Shown one piece after another: positions 24,530 through 36,610 of a DNA stretch of 57,072 bases (positions are counted from its first letter, which is position 1; each line of letters begins with the position of its first letter). A model generated the notes under the pieces. That model ran no database searches and had not been told where the DNA came from. It was given only the letters and a program-made list of their open reading frames with translations. The position numbers and the translations under genes are program-made. Source of the stretch: Parachlorella kessleri (Eukaryota; Chlorophyta; Trebouxiophyceae; Chlorellales; Chlorellaceae); the NCBI GenBank assembly GCA_001598975.1, contig BBXU01002425.1, positions 1 through 57,072 on the forward strand, in the 5' to 3' direction.

Positions 24530-26661
24530 CTAGGGTGCCTCGGGGTGCGCCTGGTAGCTGCCCCTCTCGCGCATGAAGGTGTCGGCCTCGGGGTTGTACG
24601 ACTCGCGCGGGCTGCGGCTGCCCAGGGCGGGCGGGCCGGTGCCATACTTGGAGGCACCGTAGTACTTGAGCACGTCCTGCAGCAGGCACGCCCCAGGGCG
24701 AGGGGGATGTTAAAGAATGCAAGGGAACAGAGTTGGGAAGCCCAGCAGATGTGCACTGAGGCAGGCTGTGGGCCTGGCTGCGGCTGCCAACCACCATTGC
24801 ATCCGTACATATGTACAGGGTGCACAAGGCCGGCAGGGGAGTTACTCCAAAGGACCCGAGCACGCACCCACCCACCACCCATCATTAGCCCCTTCCCTTT
24901 GAGATCATAATGCTTACCCCTACAACATGTAATCCCTCCGTCACATCGCAAGTATGCAGGAGCCGACCCAAAGCTGGACAACCTAAGGCCCGCTTCAAGT
25001 TGCTGCCTTTCTTGCCAGCAGGGCCAGCAGTTATGGGCCCTGTATTACGCACGTAGGTAAACACCCCATTGACAGTAGCGCAGGCCCACCTCTGGGTAGA
25101 TGCCCTTCTCCTCGGTGGCGCCGTACTTGCCCTTGGCCAGAGCATACGACAGTGGCGTCCAGCCCTTGGGGGTCAGAGCGTCCAGGTCAGCGCCATACTC
25201 GTGCAGCAGCTTGGTGACCTCGATGCCTGCATAGCATGGAGGGCATGACAGGCGCTGACGCAATGCCTACAGAGCATGGAGGGCGTGACAGGCGCTGGTG
25301 CGGTGCTGACGGTCTGGCTTTGAGTGTGGATGGCACAGGCCAGCCCTGTGCCATGCAGCAGCTTGATGGTCTGTACCCAGGGGGCAGAGGTGAGGCAAAA
25401 GTGCACGTTCTCGCAAGGTGCAGACGTATCCTCATTTGATCCATGATATCTAGCCTGCTCCGTCGGGACCTCAAAAACGATAGATGTCATCCCAGCCCAT
25501 GTGAGGACGAGGGGTGAGCAGCGTCGCCGCGGCTGATGCATAACGCCACACAAAACTGTGGTCTGCCCTGGCAATGGGCCACACTCTGCCTTGCCCTGTC
25601 AAGGTCTGTGCATGGCATGTTTTGTACCTCCATCAAGCGCCCAGAAGATGGTCAGGTCCCCGGCTCCGTTCATGTAGTTGGGGTCGGCACCAGCCCGCAG
25701 CAGCGCCTTACAGCACTCCAACCTGTAAGCAGGACAGCCAGCAGGGCCATGGACCTTGTTCAGTTCTGCCTCAAGTGTCGAAGCGCCCAGTAGTGAAGTA
25801 AGCTGGGGTGGACAGTGGCTGGTGGCTGTTAACATCCCAGCTTTCCATCGGCCCTAATTGCCTTGGTTTCACTTAAACCCCCACACGTATGGCTGACAGC
25901 AGCAGCGCTGCATAGCCCGAGCAGCATGTTTCCCTGGAGTGTAGCCTTCCACACTGAGCCCTGCCAAGCCGCAGGTATTTGCTTAGGGGACTAGCTGCCA
26001 CCCCCACCGTAGTTGCTTCCATGCATGCTGCGCCTGTCCTGGTCCCGCACCTGCCCCGGTGTGCGGCCACCATGAGGGGGGTGTAGCCCTCCGGGCACCG
26101 GTAGGCCCGCCCAAACACAAAGTTGACATCGGCGCCCTCCTCAATCTTCTTGTAGGTCAGCTTGATGTCGTTCTTGACCACGGCGTTGTACAGCTCCTGC
26201 AAGTGGGCTTGACAGCAGGCAGAGCGTGGCAGCTCGGCAAGCAACCAAGCTGGATACAGGTCAGGGGTAGAATGCGGTGCCTAGAATACTGCATGCAACG
26301 AGGGCTTCCCAACAGAGGGAATGGCTGGCTGCAGCAGCAGCACTGCTACTGACGGGGGAGGTAGCCAGCATGCGCAGGCAAAGAGCGCCAGACATCTTTG
26401 CTGCTTTCCACACCAAGATGCAATTAGTGGCATTCATTTCCTGCCCCAGAGTACCATCCTTCTTTCTTACTTTGCGCACTCGGTGTGCTGCAACCCTCAC
26501 CACTTCTCTCAACTTGCCTCCGTCTCGCGGCTGGCCTTAACAACATCATCGCCCACTGCCTCAGGATCGAAATCAGGGTGATGCGACCCCTTGCCGTCCT
26601 GCCACTGTGCCTCATAGGCATCCTCCGCCTCCTTCTGCCTCTTCCTCATAATCTCCTCCAT
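24530..26661 (-). CDS. Ankyrin-repeat protein
   Basis: Five minus-strand exons join in frame to 222 residues: 26661-26518, 26196-26051, 25722-25628, 25226-25090 and 24676-24530. A charged N-terminal helix (MRKRQKEAEDAYEAQWQDG) precedes three to four ankyrin-type units. These include GYTPLMVAAHRGR-LECCKALLRAGADPN and VTKLLHEYGADLDALTPKG-WTPLSYALAKG, with the TPLxxA and G-A-D hairpin signatures of the fold. The tail, SRSPRESYNPEADTFMRER, is basic/acidic and probably extended. Ankyrin repeats mediate protein-protein contacts; partner and location are unknown. The first intron begins GAG|GCAAGT, a classic GC-AG donor; no in-frame GT donor works because a TGA follows. Small soluble ankyrin proteins of this shape occur in algal flagellar proteomes, but that is only a suggestion. 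Confidence 0.85.
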
Positions 26662-28027
26662 GATGCTAGCTACAGCTGATTCCTAGGCGGTGGATGGGGA
26701 CCTGCAACGAGGCAAAACATTCTACGTACCATACACCAGCCTCTCTTGTGCATGTTTGTCTCAAAACACGCCAACAGGCACCGAGCGAAGTTGCAACATG
26801 GTTGCATGGTTGACCGCCACCGGGTGAAACGGTGCTTCTGCATTGGAACGGGATGACTGTGCTTCGGAAAGAAGCGCTGCTGAGCTGCATGTCTTACCTT
26901 TACGAGGCGTCCGCAAGACCGATCACCGATCGGGGGGAGACTGATCAACCTCAAGGGCTGCCGAATAAGTTGCGAACTTGGACTTCAGGTATTGGAGACT
27001 AGCAGGGGAGAAGCTTTCAGCGAGAGCTGTTTGACGCTTCGACCACAACGCTTAAGCGCTTCATACATATCACGCGTAGCAGGACTTTTGTCTGCATGGT
27101 GCCAGTGGATGTTGCTAGAAAAGCATCTATCAGGCAGTCACACAAGCTGAGACTGGAAGCTGGCGTGGTGACTCCTTGGGTAGAGCATGCAGTGCAAAAC
27201 TGGTTGTTAGCTGGAACCGTTCCGTGAGTGACTCACGGATCTGAAAAGATGCTTTTGGGTCCTTGTTGGCCATCCATATTCGTGGGTATCATGAGTACAT
27301 CAAGAACTGGGCCACCTCATCCACCCATCCATCCAGAGCATCCTGCTGGCAGCCGACCTCAATATCCTTTCATAGCTTACTGGGTTGTACAAATGCTGGT
27401 TCAAGAACCCAATCCGCATGGTTCACGTAATGTATCGCACCTCCGAGGGAGTCCCACACAAAGGAATAGAGTCCCGCTATACGCTAGGTGCACAGTCTCT
27501 ACACAGCAATAGATGAAAGGACTCCACGGGATGAAAGCCCATATCGGCAACCAGTAAGGCTGCCAGTAAGGGACTCGCAATGCACATTGGCTTGAACTCG
27601 GAGCTGCAGCATTAACACAAGTTGAACACTACGCAAGCCTCAAAAAGATGCCAAAGAGGCCCGCATAAAGGCTTCGAGGCTACAAGAATATGACTAAGGC
27701 TAGAATTCCCCAACAGCTACTGCAAAGACATCATTGAGAGGATGCAAAGACCCTAAAGCGAGTCTCAAAGAATACAGCGAGAGCACCACGGTACTAACCA
27801 CTACATTAAATGACAAACCAAAGACTGCACCCTGGCAAGCGGCCAGGTCGCAAGCACAGAGCACCACTCACGCCAGCACAAGACACCCTGAGGCTTGTTG
27901 CATAATTCACACTGAGATAAATTCTCCAAACGCATTCCACATACAACGCAGGAAGAGCGCAGCAGGCCCTCAGCCAGTACATCAGGAAAACACCAGCTTT
28001 GCCATCCAAAGTCCTTGCCGTTGTCTT
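26662..28027. other. Intergenic, no gene seen
   Basis: This is the promoter side of the ankyrin gene and the 3' flank of the DUF486 gene. It is noticeably poorer in GC than the surrounding exons and contains no exon-like or RNA-like structure that I can support. Confidence 0.55.
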
Positions 28028-30002
28028 TCATTGCTGTTTCTCCTTGCCTCGTGCCGACTGCTTCCCCTCTGTAGGGTGGGCTGCTGCGTCTGCTGCCTCT
28101 GCCCCACTCACACTCTGCGCACCACCAGGCCCAGCTGGGACCACATGAGGCACCACCTCGACTGCGACAGGCTGTTGTAGCTCCACCTCCCCTGCTGCTG
28201 CTGCGGCAGTGGCAGGCGGCAGGTGCAGGCGGTTGGCGTGGTCTGCATGACGACTGCCAGCTTCATCAATACTCCCTGCTCTTGACACCGGCCGCACCGT
28301 CACCCGCCGCGCTCCCTGACCAGGAGCAGCCGCGGCTAGCCCTCCACCCGGCCAAGCCTGCACCCCTGTCGGCGTCTCTGGGGAGTCCGACTGCGTCGTC
28401 ATCGTCCCCTTGCTGAGCTTGCTGACCATGCTGTCTTCTGCCAGGGCGGCCGTCTTCTGCTCAGCCCTCTCCTGCTCCTGCTGCAGCTTGTCCTGCTGCT
28501 GGTTCTCCAGGTCCTGGTCCTCCCTGAGCAGGATTGCTGGGTCAGCACCTGACTGCAGCGGCACCATGGGCAGGCTGTGGCGCTGCACCGTGACCCTGGG
28601 CACCTCCAAATGCTCCGCTACCAGCTGCATGACATAGGCAAAGGAGCACATATCAAGGGAACGAAGACTGATGCCAGAGGGCGGCGGAGGGGCAGCCTGC
28701 GCTGAGACATGTCAAAAGCAGGAGTGGGCAACACAATACACCATATCATCTGCAACCCCCATCTCATTTGCTGTAACGCGGGCCCAGCTGAGGCCCTGCG
28801 AGCGGTCACATGCAAGCACTCACAGGAGACAAATATGGAAAGTGAATACACCTAGCCACCCTGCCGCCTTCAAAGGCAGGATGGTACAACAGAGACATTA
28901 CAGGGGGCCCAAGCGCTTCTCCAAGCCCCTTAAGCAGGAACACCAGGACACCAACCCTGCACACCTGCTGTGAGCGGCGGAAGGCCAGCTTGTGGAAGGG
29001 TATGCCTGGGACGGGCTGCGCCATGTGCCAGGAGGCCTTCTCCATGAGCCGGCGGTGCATGGCCTGGGATGGGTCGGGCGTAGGCGCGGTGTCTGACGTG
29101 TGTGTCTTGGTGAGCAGGCTGATCAGTACACCTGCAGACAACAAGAAAGTGTTCAGGTTTGGCATGATGACGGCAATCCCGCCATGCTATGCTATGCCAT
29201 GCCATGCCAAGCCAGGCAGGGCGTGCGAAACCAGAGCCCAAGTCGAATGCATCCACATAAGTGCACCAAGCTCACCGGTAACCTATTCCAACCCGTCCAA
29301 GGTGTTGTCATCACCCAACCCTCCCAACCTGAGGTCAACAACATCACCCACACCCCCAGACCCCTAGCTTCCCCGCTGTCCACGGCGCACCTCCCAGGAT
29401 GAGTAAGAATGCGCCCGCGTCCGCCCAGCGGAGCCGCTCTTTCAGGATCACGGTGGAGAAGATGGCAAATGCCACAAGCGAGATGAACTCCTGGATGACT
29501 TTAAGCTGGGGAGCACTGAAGGGCCCGCCCTCGCTGTTGTGCCCCACTCGGTTGGCTGGCACCTGGAAAGCGTACTCAGCCAGGGCGATGCCCCAACTGA
29601 TGAAGATGGCCTGGTAGATAGGCCACGACTTGAACTGCAGGCACAAGGAAGGTACGAGTAGGTACTGACGTCAGTTGCTAACATCCACCACGGTCTGGCA
29701 AACTATCTACTGCAAGGCGCGGGCTGGTAGCGATAAGTTCCAAGCAGAGAGGCAACATGTGCAAGAGCGTTCGCAGCAAGCCGCGGTTTCCTGACGAGGT
29801 GGCTAGTGTGTTTACCTTGAGGTGCAAGTACCTGCAGTGCACAACCACACAAGGTAAAGCCTTGCCGTGCGTTAAACAACTCAATAGTCCTCAACTCAAT
29901 AGCAGGTAGTACCTCAGGTGTGAGCACTTACCATGCCGTTGTCATGAACGTATTACTGCAACATAGCAAGACAATAGCCAAGGCTCCCCTCCACGCAGCC
30001 AT
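28028..30002 (-). CDS. DUF486 (DMT-like) membrane protein with long C-terminal extension
   Basis: Five minus-strand exons join in frame to 364 residues: 30002-29932, 29831-29816 (a 16 nt micro-exon), 29634-29391, 29131-28965 and 28624-28028. The first ~110 residues match DUF486, a small four-helix family of the drug/metabolite transporter superfamily. Key pieces are LLCCSNTFMTTAWYLHLK, FISWGIALAEYAFQVPANR, PFSAPQLKVIQEFISLVAF, VILKERLRWADAGAFLLIL and GGVLISLL. Bacterial members are ~115 residues and end there. Here ~250 more residues follow: a segment with GIPFHKLAFRRSQQ, a Gln/Glu-rich coil (LENQQQDKLQQEQERAEQK) and an Ala/Pro/Gln-rich disordered tail. DUF486 function is unknown; transport of a small solute is a family-level inference. 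The start at 30002 gives the expected family N-terminus. Confidence 0.88.
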
Positions 30003-31078
30003 TGTGACGGAGTCCTGTAAGCTGGGCGCCCTGGGCTGACCGCTGTGCACTGGCCTCTTGCCTGCTTGCCCTTGATCGATACCCTAAGGCACAAGGCCTA
30101 CAACGAAATGCGCGCAGAACGCGCGAAGCCGGCCGAGGAATAGATTCCAACAGAGATTCTCGCTGTAGAAGTGGACCGGAAGCACTGGGGCAGTCGCTCG
30201 CTCGTACGCTTTGTAAGATGCCTTGACAGATGATCTCTTCTAACGGTGTTCTCTGCACGTGCTTAGTGGCAGGCGTCATTTCGCGTCACGTATAGACGCG
30301 TCTGTAAACGCTGTCAGCATACTGGGTAAGCCTGAGGCTGGGACTGAGGCTATTGTAGCGAGCCCTAGCTTTTTCCGATGAGACCTGTGAGAGCTAGGGA
30401 CCTCCCGTGATGGTCTTCAGTCACTGTTGATGCTGGCAGGGAGTGCGGACAGAGTTTGAAAGGCAACCTGTATCATATCAATAATTGACAGGGCTGGATG
30501 CAAGTGTGCCCTGGGTCCTGAGTAAGGTTTATTAGTATGGGTGGCAGGTAGTTTATGTTGTTCTCCCTCACGCAAGAGCTGAGCTCAGACCCCACTGGCG
30601 AGGTGGTAATGGGGTGCAACAGTAGCTGTTAATGGGGTGCAAAAGTAGGTCGAAAAAGGATTACAAGTACCTTGCTGAGGAAGAGGGAGGTTTGCTGACA
30701 GAACTTGCTGGTTATCTCTTCAACAAGCTGCGAGTTGAATGCCAAAATTTTGTTGATGGTGGCAGGCAAAGCAAACAGAGGAGAGGTAACTGGAACTGGA
30801 TTTGGTTCTAACCGACTTGCAGCTCATCGATGTCACATTCTGTGCTTGAGATCATTCACTGGAAGCAGGTGTGGGAAAGATAGGTATCCAGAAGGCCACG
30901 TACATCTCAAACCCGAGAAGTAGAGTTCTTGGCGACTAATAGCCAGCACACCTCTAATCGCACAGTCTCTGGCAGAGCAGAATGGGTACAACATGAAGTC
31001 AGTCAACCTACAGATGGAGGGTATATGGTACTCGCAAACAAAAATGCAGACTCGCTTACTCTCAGTGCGATCGTCTTG
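30003..31078. other. Intergenic with a dispersed-repeat copy
   Basis: This is the promoter side of the DUF486 gene and the 3' flank of the LisH gene. It contains a rearranged copy of the dispersed repeat at about 30433-30560 and no exon that I can support. Confidence 0.55.
30433..30560 (+). repeat. Dispersed repeat, rearranged copy
   Basis: This segment contains the family pieces GGCAGGGAGTGCGGACAGAG and ACAGGGCTGGATGCAAGTG near 30438-30508, then a second head TTAGTATGGGTGGCAGGTAG near 30532-30551. It reads as two partial copies head to tail. The same pieces occur in standard order at 53178-53262. Confidence 0.55.
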
Positions 31079-33517
31079 TTAAAAGTCAAACTCTTCCAGG
31101 AGTGCATCTAGGCCATCCACAGCCTTCAGGTCCGCAACTTGGCAGGCAAGGGCAGCTTGTTCAGTAAGATCCAGGCTTACATCCAGCTGCTGCCGCCGCT
31201 GTTCCTGTAACTGTAACAGCTCGGGCTCTCGCTGTGGGCCTTCTATGTGCTCGCTGCCCTCAGGTAGCTGCCGCTGCCGCCCTGGCAGCACAGTGCCTTT
31301 TGGCACCGGGTGGCTGGGTCCTTGCCCGGCAGGGGAAGCTTCTCTCGCCTGTACTGGCAACAACGGCTCTCGGATAAAACTACCCTGGCCAGCGCTGGGC
31401 TGTGGCAGGGAAGGGTGGGCCTGAAGCTGGAACGAGACGTGGTGGAAAGCTTCTGCTGTTTCTGCCGAATCGCTGGACCCCGGGTCGCCCGCCGACTGAG
31501 GTTGCTTTCGCACCTGCTCCTGGCTCTGCTCTTGCTGCTGCCTTTCTGTCAGCGGAGGCTCCGCAGGGGCCATTATGCCGTCTGGGGGCTGCTCTGCTGC
31601 ATCACCAGGCTGAGGCACACCCATTGCACCTGGGCCAGTCATAGTGTCACGCGCCTGTGGCCCGCCTTCGCTATCATCCCCAATGCCGCTCAGCTGCAGC
31701 CCAGGGTCATTGCTTGCGGGTGCCAAACTCACTCCACCTGCTAGCTGTCCATGTCTGTCCAGCAGGGAGGACGCCGCGGCGGGGCTGTGCATATCATGAC
31801 TCGGTTCTTGCCCCTGCTCGCTGGGTTTGGGGTCGGAAGAGGGCTCGGCCGTTCCGGGCTGGGCAACTGCGACCGCAGCAGGCTCCACAGCGGGCACGCA
31901 GCCTCTTGAGGGAGCCGCTTGCTGGCCGCGTGAAACCTGCGGGGCGGCAGCTGCTGTTGGCCTGGCAACCTGCTGTGCCTGCTGCCCAGCCTCGCCACTG
32001 TGCTGTGCCTGACCTGAGTGCTGAACTTGCTGCTCGGCCAGGTGGGCGCTGACAGGCTGCTGGGGATGCTGCTGCCGTCGCCCAAGCGTTTCTGGGCCAG
32101 GGCGGCTTTCTAAGCCCTGGCACAGCGGGCCTTCAGCCCTGGGGGGTGGCGGAGTTGGTGGCAAGCCTCCCTCTGACGCCGGGGACGTCGCTGGCAACCT
32201 GCCAGCTGACCCACTGCTACCCCCTACCCCTGGGTTCACCCACGTGCCTGCCCCCTGGGGCCTACCAACTCCCACAGGGGCGGCAGGAGGGGCTGGCCCT
32301 GCCTCCGCCCTCACAAACTGCTGCAGCAGCTGGGCCATTTCTGGGTCGGCAGGGAGCTCTGCCAGCACATCCTCGATGCTGGCTATGCACCAGTGGTCCT
32401 CGCTGCTCTGTGTGGTACCGTCGGTACCTGCATGCGGAGGCATGACAAGGGGCGCCAGTGACGGCCTGCGCTGGAACACGGGCTAGGCGAGCCATGTGAA
32501 TGGAAGCATGTCCCTTCAATCAACCGCCAATGGCATTATTCTTCGATCAACTCCCCACTCACCACTTCCCGAACCGTAGCAAGCAAGTCTGTGGCACGAG
32601 CAAAAAGGTGATGTGACAGCGTAGCATGCTGCCCCACCTGACGTATTGTGGGCAGGAGGCTGGTTGATAACAGTAGTAATGTGCTGGGCTAGCCCTGAGG
32701 CGAAACGATTCTGCAGCAGTAAGGTAGCCTGGCATCAGTGAAACCCAGGGCTCTCCCAACCAGCTGACCAGTGCTTGAACTTACTGCCAGCAGGAAAGCA
32801 TGTGCCCTGTTGCAAGGCTGTGCCTTCACCAGACTCATGCTACCTTGCAGCAAGAGAGGTTCCAACGGCCAAGCAGCACAACCACTCCCGCACAGCAACA
32901 TTTGGCGCCACCAAGCTTTGCCGCCATGCACGGTCAACACTCTCCAGCACCCCAACCAGCACACCCCCATCCTGCCGCCTCTACCCACCTGCAGGTCGTC
33001 ATCACAGAGCAGCGATGTGAGGCCCTCCTCGTCTAGCTGCATATTCAGCAGGTCCAGCGCCCCTCCTCTCATGCCCCCGCTCCCCAGGGCTGCTGCAGCT
33101 GCCGCCACAATCTGGTCGCCAGCCTGAAGCTCACTGCCTACTGCTATGCCTGCTGCATCACTCATGATGGGCAGCACATGCTGCTGCTGCTGCTGCCCAT
33201 GGGCATTGGGGCTGCGCCAGCCACCTGGACTGCGCTCCAGGGAACCCTCCAGCTTGCGACGCTTGCGAGGTGCGGCCTTCCGGTGCCCTGCTTGCCTTCT
33301 CGGCGTGTGCTGCCCTGCTGGCTGGTCCTGAGGCTGGCTGAGACCTTGGTGATTCCCTTGGCCTTGCTGCTGCTGTGGCTCCAGCGGCTGCTGGCCCTGT
33401 CCCGGCACGGGCTGGAGGTAGGTCAAGTCTGCGCGTTGAACAGGGATCAGCATGGAAGGCGGGCCCGCCTGTGGGTGAGTCTGTGCCTGCCCATGCTGCT
33501 GCGCTGCTCCGTCATGA

Positions 33518-33553
<36 letters not shown>

Positions 33554-34078
33554 GCATGAGGGTCAGATGGCACTTCGAGAGGTGGTGCAGCGGCGGCGTA
33601 GAATATGGGCGGCAGGTGCTGTGGCGTAGGCAGCCCAGCATGGAAGTCCAGTAGGGAGTACAGCGACTGTGCTACAGGGTTGCCGCGCAGCAGCTGCTGC
33701 CTCCGCCCGTCCCGCTCTCGTATGCCCACATAGTCGTTCAGCAGCTCCTGCAAGCTCTTCACGCCTGCTGGCAGTGCTGTGGCAGCGTCGCCCAGTAGCA
33801 GCCGAGCCTCCCTGCAGTGAAGCAGGCGGAGCTGTCTTTGCTCCCTGCTTGCCAAGTCACTCCCCAGGATGTATCAACTACTTGACCAGCAGCCTTCAAC
33901 TGCCTCAGCCAAATATGACAGCTGCAAGAAAGATGCCTGCCACAACGTTGGAGCGCGCAACAGCAGCCAGGACATGCCTTTTGAAGGACCCAGCCGTCTT
34001 CTTATGGCCGCTTGCATCCAGGTAGTGGAGCACCAGCACCGCCACCTCGAAGGGAGTGACTGCGTTAGGCTGTGCCAT
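31079..34078 (-). CDS. LisH-domain, Gln-rich protein resembling NPAT
   Basis: Five minus-strand exons join in frame to 804 residues: 34078-33978, 33811-32989, 32710-32638, 32588-32563 (26 nt) and 32470-31079. The N-terminus, VTPFEVAVLVLHYLDASG then HKKTAGSFKREARLLLGD, is a LisH dimerisation motif (residues ~7-40). It is followed by SLQELLNDYVGIRERDGRR, which resembles the segment after LisH in human NPAT (ILNEYVAMK). The remainder is low complexity: a Gln run, a basic patch (KAAPRKRRKLEGS) that looks like a nuclear localisation signal, an acidic Leu-rich stretch (MQLDEEGLTSLLCDDD) and an acidic C-terminus (VDGLDALLEEFDF). NPAT is a nuclear coactivator of histone genes. A nuclear coactivator role here is an inference and orthology is not shown. 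The first intron starts AAAAG|GCATGT, a GC-AG donor forced by the reading frame. Confidence 0.78.
33518..33556 (+). repeat. CTG/CAG trinucleotide tract
   Basis: A pure run of CTG on the plus strand codes for a poly-Gln run on the minus strand, in the second exon of the LisH gene. The run probably varies in length between strains. Confidence 0.9.
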
Positions 34079-36610
34079 AACAAGGCTGCTTAGTCCAGCC
34101 GAGGCGTGGGGACGGGATTCAAAATCATGACGTCGGATACATGCAAGTAGGCTCCATCGCACTGACCATAAGAGAAAGTTTTGGGGCATTCAGCTGCTTC
34201 TGAGTAAAAGTGAAGGAGGCAAGCATGTTCCAAGAAAGCCGCATCAGATGCAGGTATCCCTGTCCAAGGGTTCGCTGTCCAAGGGTCCCTGTCCAAGAAG
34301 AAAACTAAGTCACTCCTTGTCGAGTTTTCTTCTTCTTCTTCTTCTTCTCCAAAGGTATTCAGCGCCTGTTGCTGGCAGAGTCCTATTTAAGATGGAAATG
34401 CACGTGGCATTAAGGGGTCAGACAGCAGTGTGGCGGGTGCCAGCTGCGTCAGAAAGCAGGCAAAATTAGAAAGGGTCCTATTTGGTTATGTCGGTTCGTC
34501 AGCCTCCGACAATGCGGTTGAGAACTAGTGTATGCAGTGTGGGTCCTCCTTAGCACTGCCGCTGGGAGGAGAAGTGGGCAGAGCCTTGGGGTGTGGCTCG
34601 GCAGGGGTAGGTGCGAGACCGTGCTACGGACTAGTAGTCGGCGAACTGTGCAGGCGGTGGTGGACATGAACTGTGTGCCTTCATAAGCAATATCGAGGAA
34701 CCTTGCTTGTGACTTGTAGGAGCTGGTTACAGGTTCTGAGAGGCCGCCTTGCACGACTACGCTCCTGTCAAGGCATCTTCTCGGTGGCCCTTGTCAGGGA
34801 CTCGGTGGTGGGGCTCAGCATGCCTAAAAGCACCAGCGGGGTCAGGGGTTCTTTCAGGTGGCTGGGCTTGAGTTGGAGTGGGCTCTTAACCCCCGATGTC
34901 AGAGCTTCTCGCGTGCGAGGCTGAGGGGCAGAGGGCCACTTAAGTATAGCAGGCTAGGTACATTCGGTGAAGCGGAGCAGGATAGCAGGCCTTCGAGGCG
35001 CTGAGAGGCCTCAGGCATCGCAGGGTATCACCGCTAGTGCCTGGGCTGGGAGGGGTTGGCAGGGTACAAGTGGGACTGTTTGTTGATGACATTGGTGAAG
35101 GCGTCAGATAATGCAAACAGAGGATAGGCAGCTTTGAAGTCACAGGACTGGATGCAAAGATTACTCTGGGGCATGATGCCCTGTACCAACTTTAGAAGCG
35201 GTATTGCCACACTTTGGCTATCTGCCTTTGCACACATTCTTGTGCGCTGGTCAGTCCGTGGGCAGGCCAGTGCGAACTTAAAACCGTGCCACCTGGTCTG
35301 AAGAGTCGCTGCAATATTACAACCGATATGTACACGAGGAAGGAAGGGCCCAGATTCCAGATGCCAGCACCCTTATGTTATTAGTACACCACAAGCAACC
35401 ACCACCAGGACCTTCTTACAAGCAACCAACCTGCTAGCTATACAGGCGTCCAACCTTGGTTTACAGACAGCACCGCCACCAGCACCAAATGCCTGCACAC
35501 CTCACTGCCGACTGGCGATAAAAGTACAGCGTTGCTGAACAGCAATGCCGAGGATGTATGCAAAGACGGCATTGACAGCACCATAGCCACCGCAAAAACC
35601 CAGTTGGTACTTCTATGTCATACAATCATATAGATCTGCAGGAACACATGCCAACCTACAACAGGAGCTGTGCATAGTACATCTGGAAAACAAGACAACA
35701 CCACCTCGCTAGTAGTAGCTAAGCCTACGTAGTGGCAGCTGTGGTTACTAGACTGACTGGCACAACCCCAGTAGTATACAGGAAACAAGAAAGGTAACAG
35801 AAAAATCATGGCCAGAAATTTTCGAGGGGGCATCGCATTTACAGCTAGTATCACATCTTGAAACCCTCTACAAGAACCTCTTCGTACAACCTGCAGCACG
35901 CCCCAACTCACAAATGGGGAGGGCCAGGACATTTACAGTGCCAGTGCCTGCATACTGACACCCGCCATATACAAAGTTTCAGGGCTTCTCCACCCTAGCC
36001 AGCTAGCCTGAGACTTGTGACGCCTATCTCATCAAAACCATCAAACCATGCAGGTGGGAAACCCAACACCTAAACATGGGACAATTGATGCTGCAGCTCG
36101 TGCCCCCTGCATTTTGCCGGTTATAATAGTAACAAAGATTTAGGTGCCCCTGCTGGGCTCGATCACTCGACGGTTTAGGTGAACGGGTGGAAAGAAGTCT
36201 CCCTGTCTCTCCAAGGGGGAGCTTGGCTATTGAAAACAGCTTGGTAGGCCAAGCCAAGCACTGTAATCGACTCGAACAACTCCTAGAGCCCAAAACTATA
36301 CAAAACAGACCACCAAAAGAATCCCCGCGCCACCGTGGAACCCAAACACAGCCGCATAAGTCGCATCGTCACAAGCATCCCAGTCTACATCTCTCACGAT
36401 GTACACACGGTACGCACCGCACTTGGTAAATTCGCTTCGTCCGTTAGTTCAATATCGCTCGTCCCAAACAATGTGGTGACCTTTGACCAGTCAAACCAGA
36501 GCGACTCTCAACCCAACCCAAGCAGGAAACGAAACCAAACCCCACAGCCAGATCCCCTCACCAGCTGAGACAGGACTTCCGTTGCCCCTGTCGTCGCCTT
36601 TAGACACCAA
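34079..36610. other. Intergenic, no gene seen
   Basis: About 2.5 kb separates the promoter side of the LisH gene from the 3' end of the coiled-coil gene. It holds a (TTC)n tract at about 34328-34350 and short direct repeats of TCCAAGGGTYCSCTGTCCAA type near 34260-34295. No exon with family signatures and no RNA gene were recognised. Confidence 0.5.
34328..34350 (+). repeat. (TTC)n microsatellite
   Basis: A short TTC/CTT run lies about 250 bp upstream of the LisH gene start on the minus strand, so it reads as GAA on that strand. It is a simple sequence tract without assigned function. Confidence 0.85.

Noticed and set aside
33178..33654. Long plus-strand open frame rich in Leu
   Set aside because: It is the antisense shadow of the CAG/Gln-coding exon of the LisH gene; the Leu run is just CTG read from the other strand.
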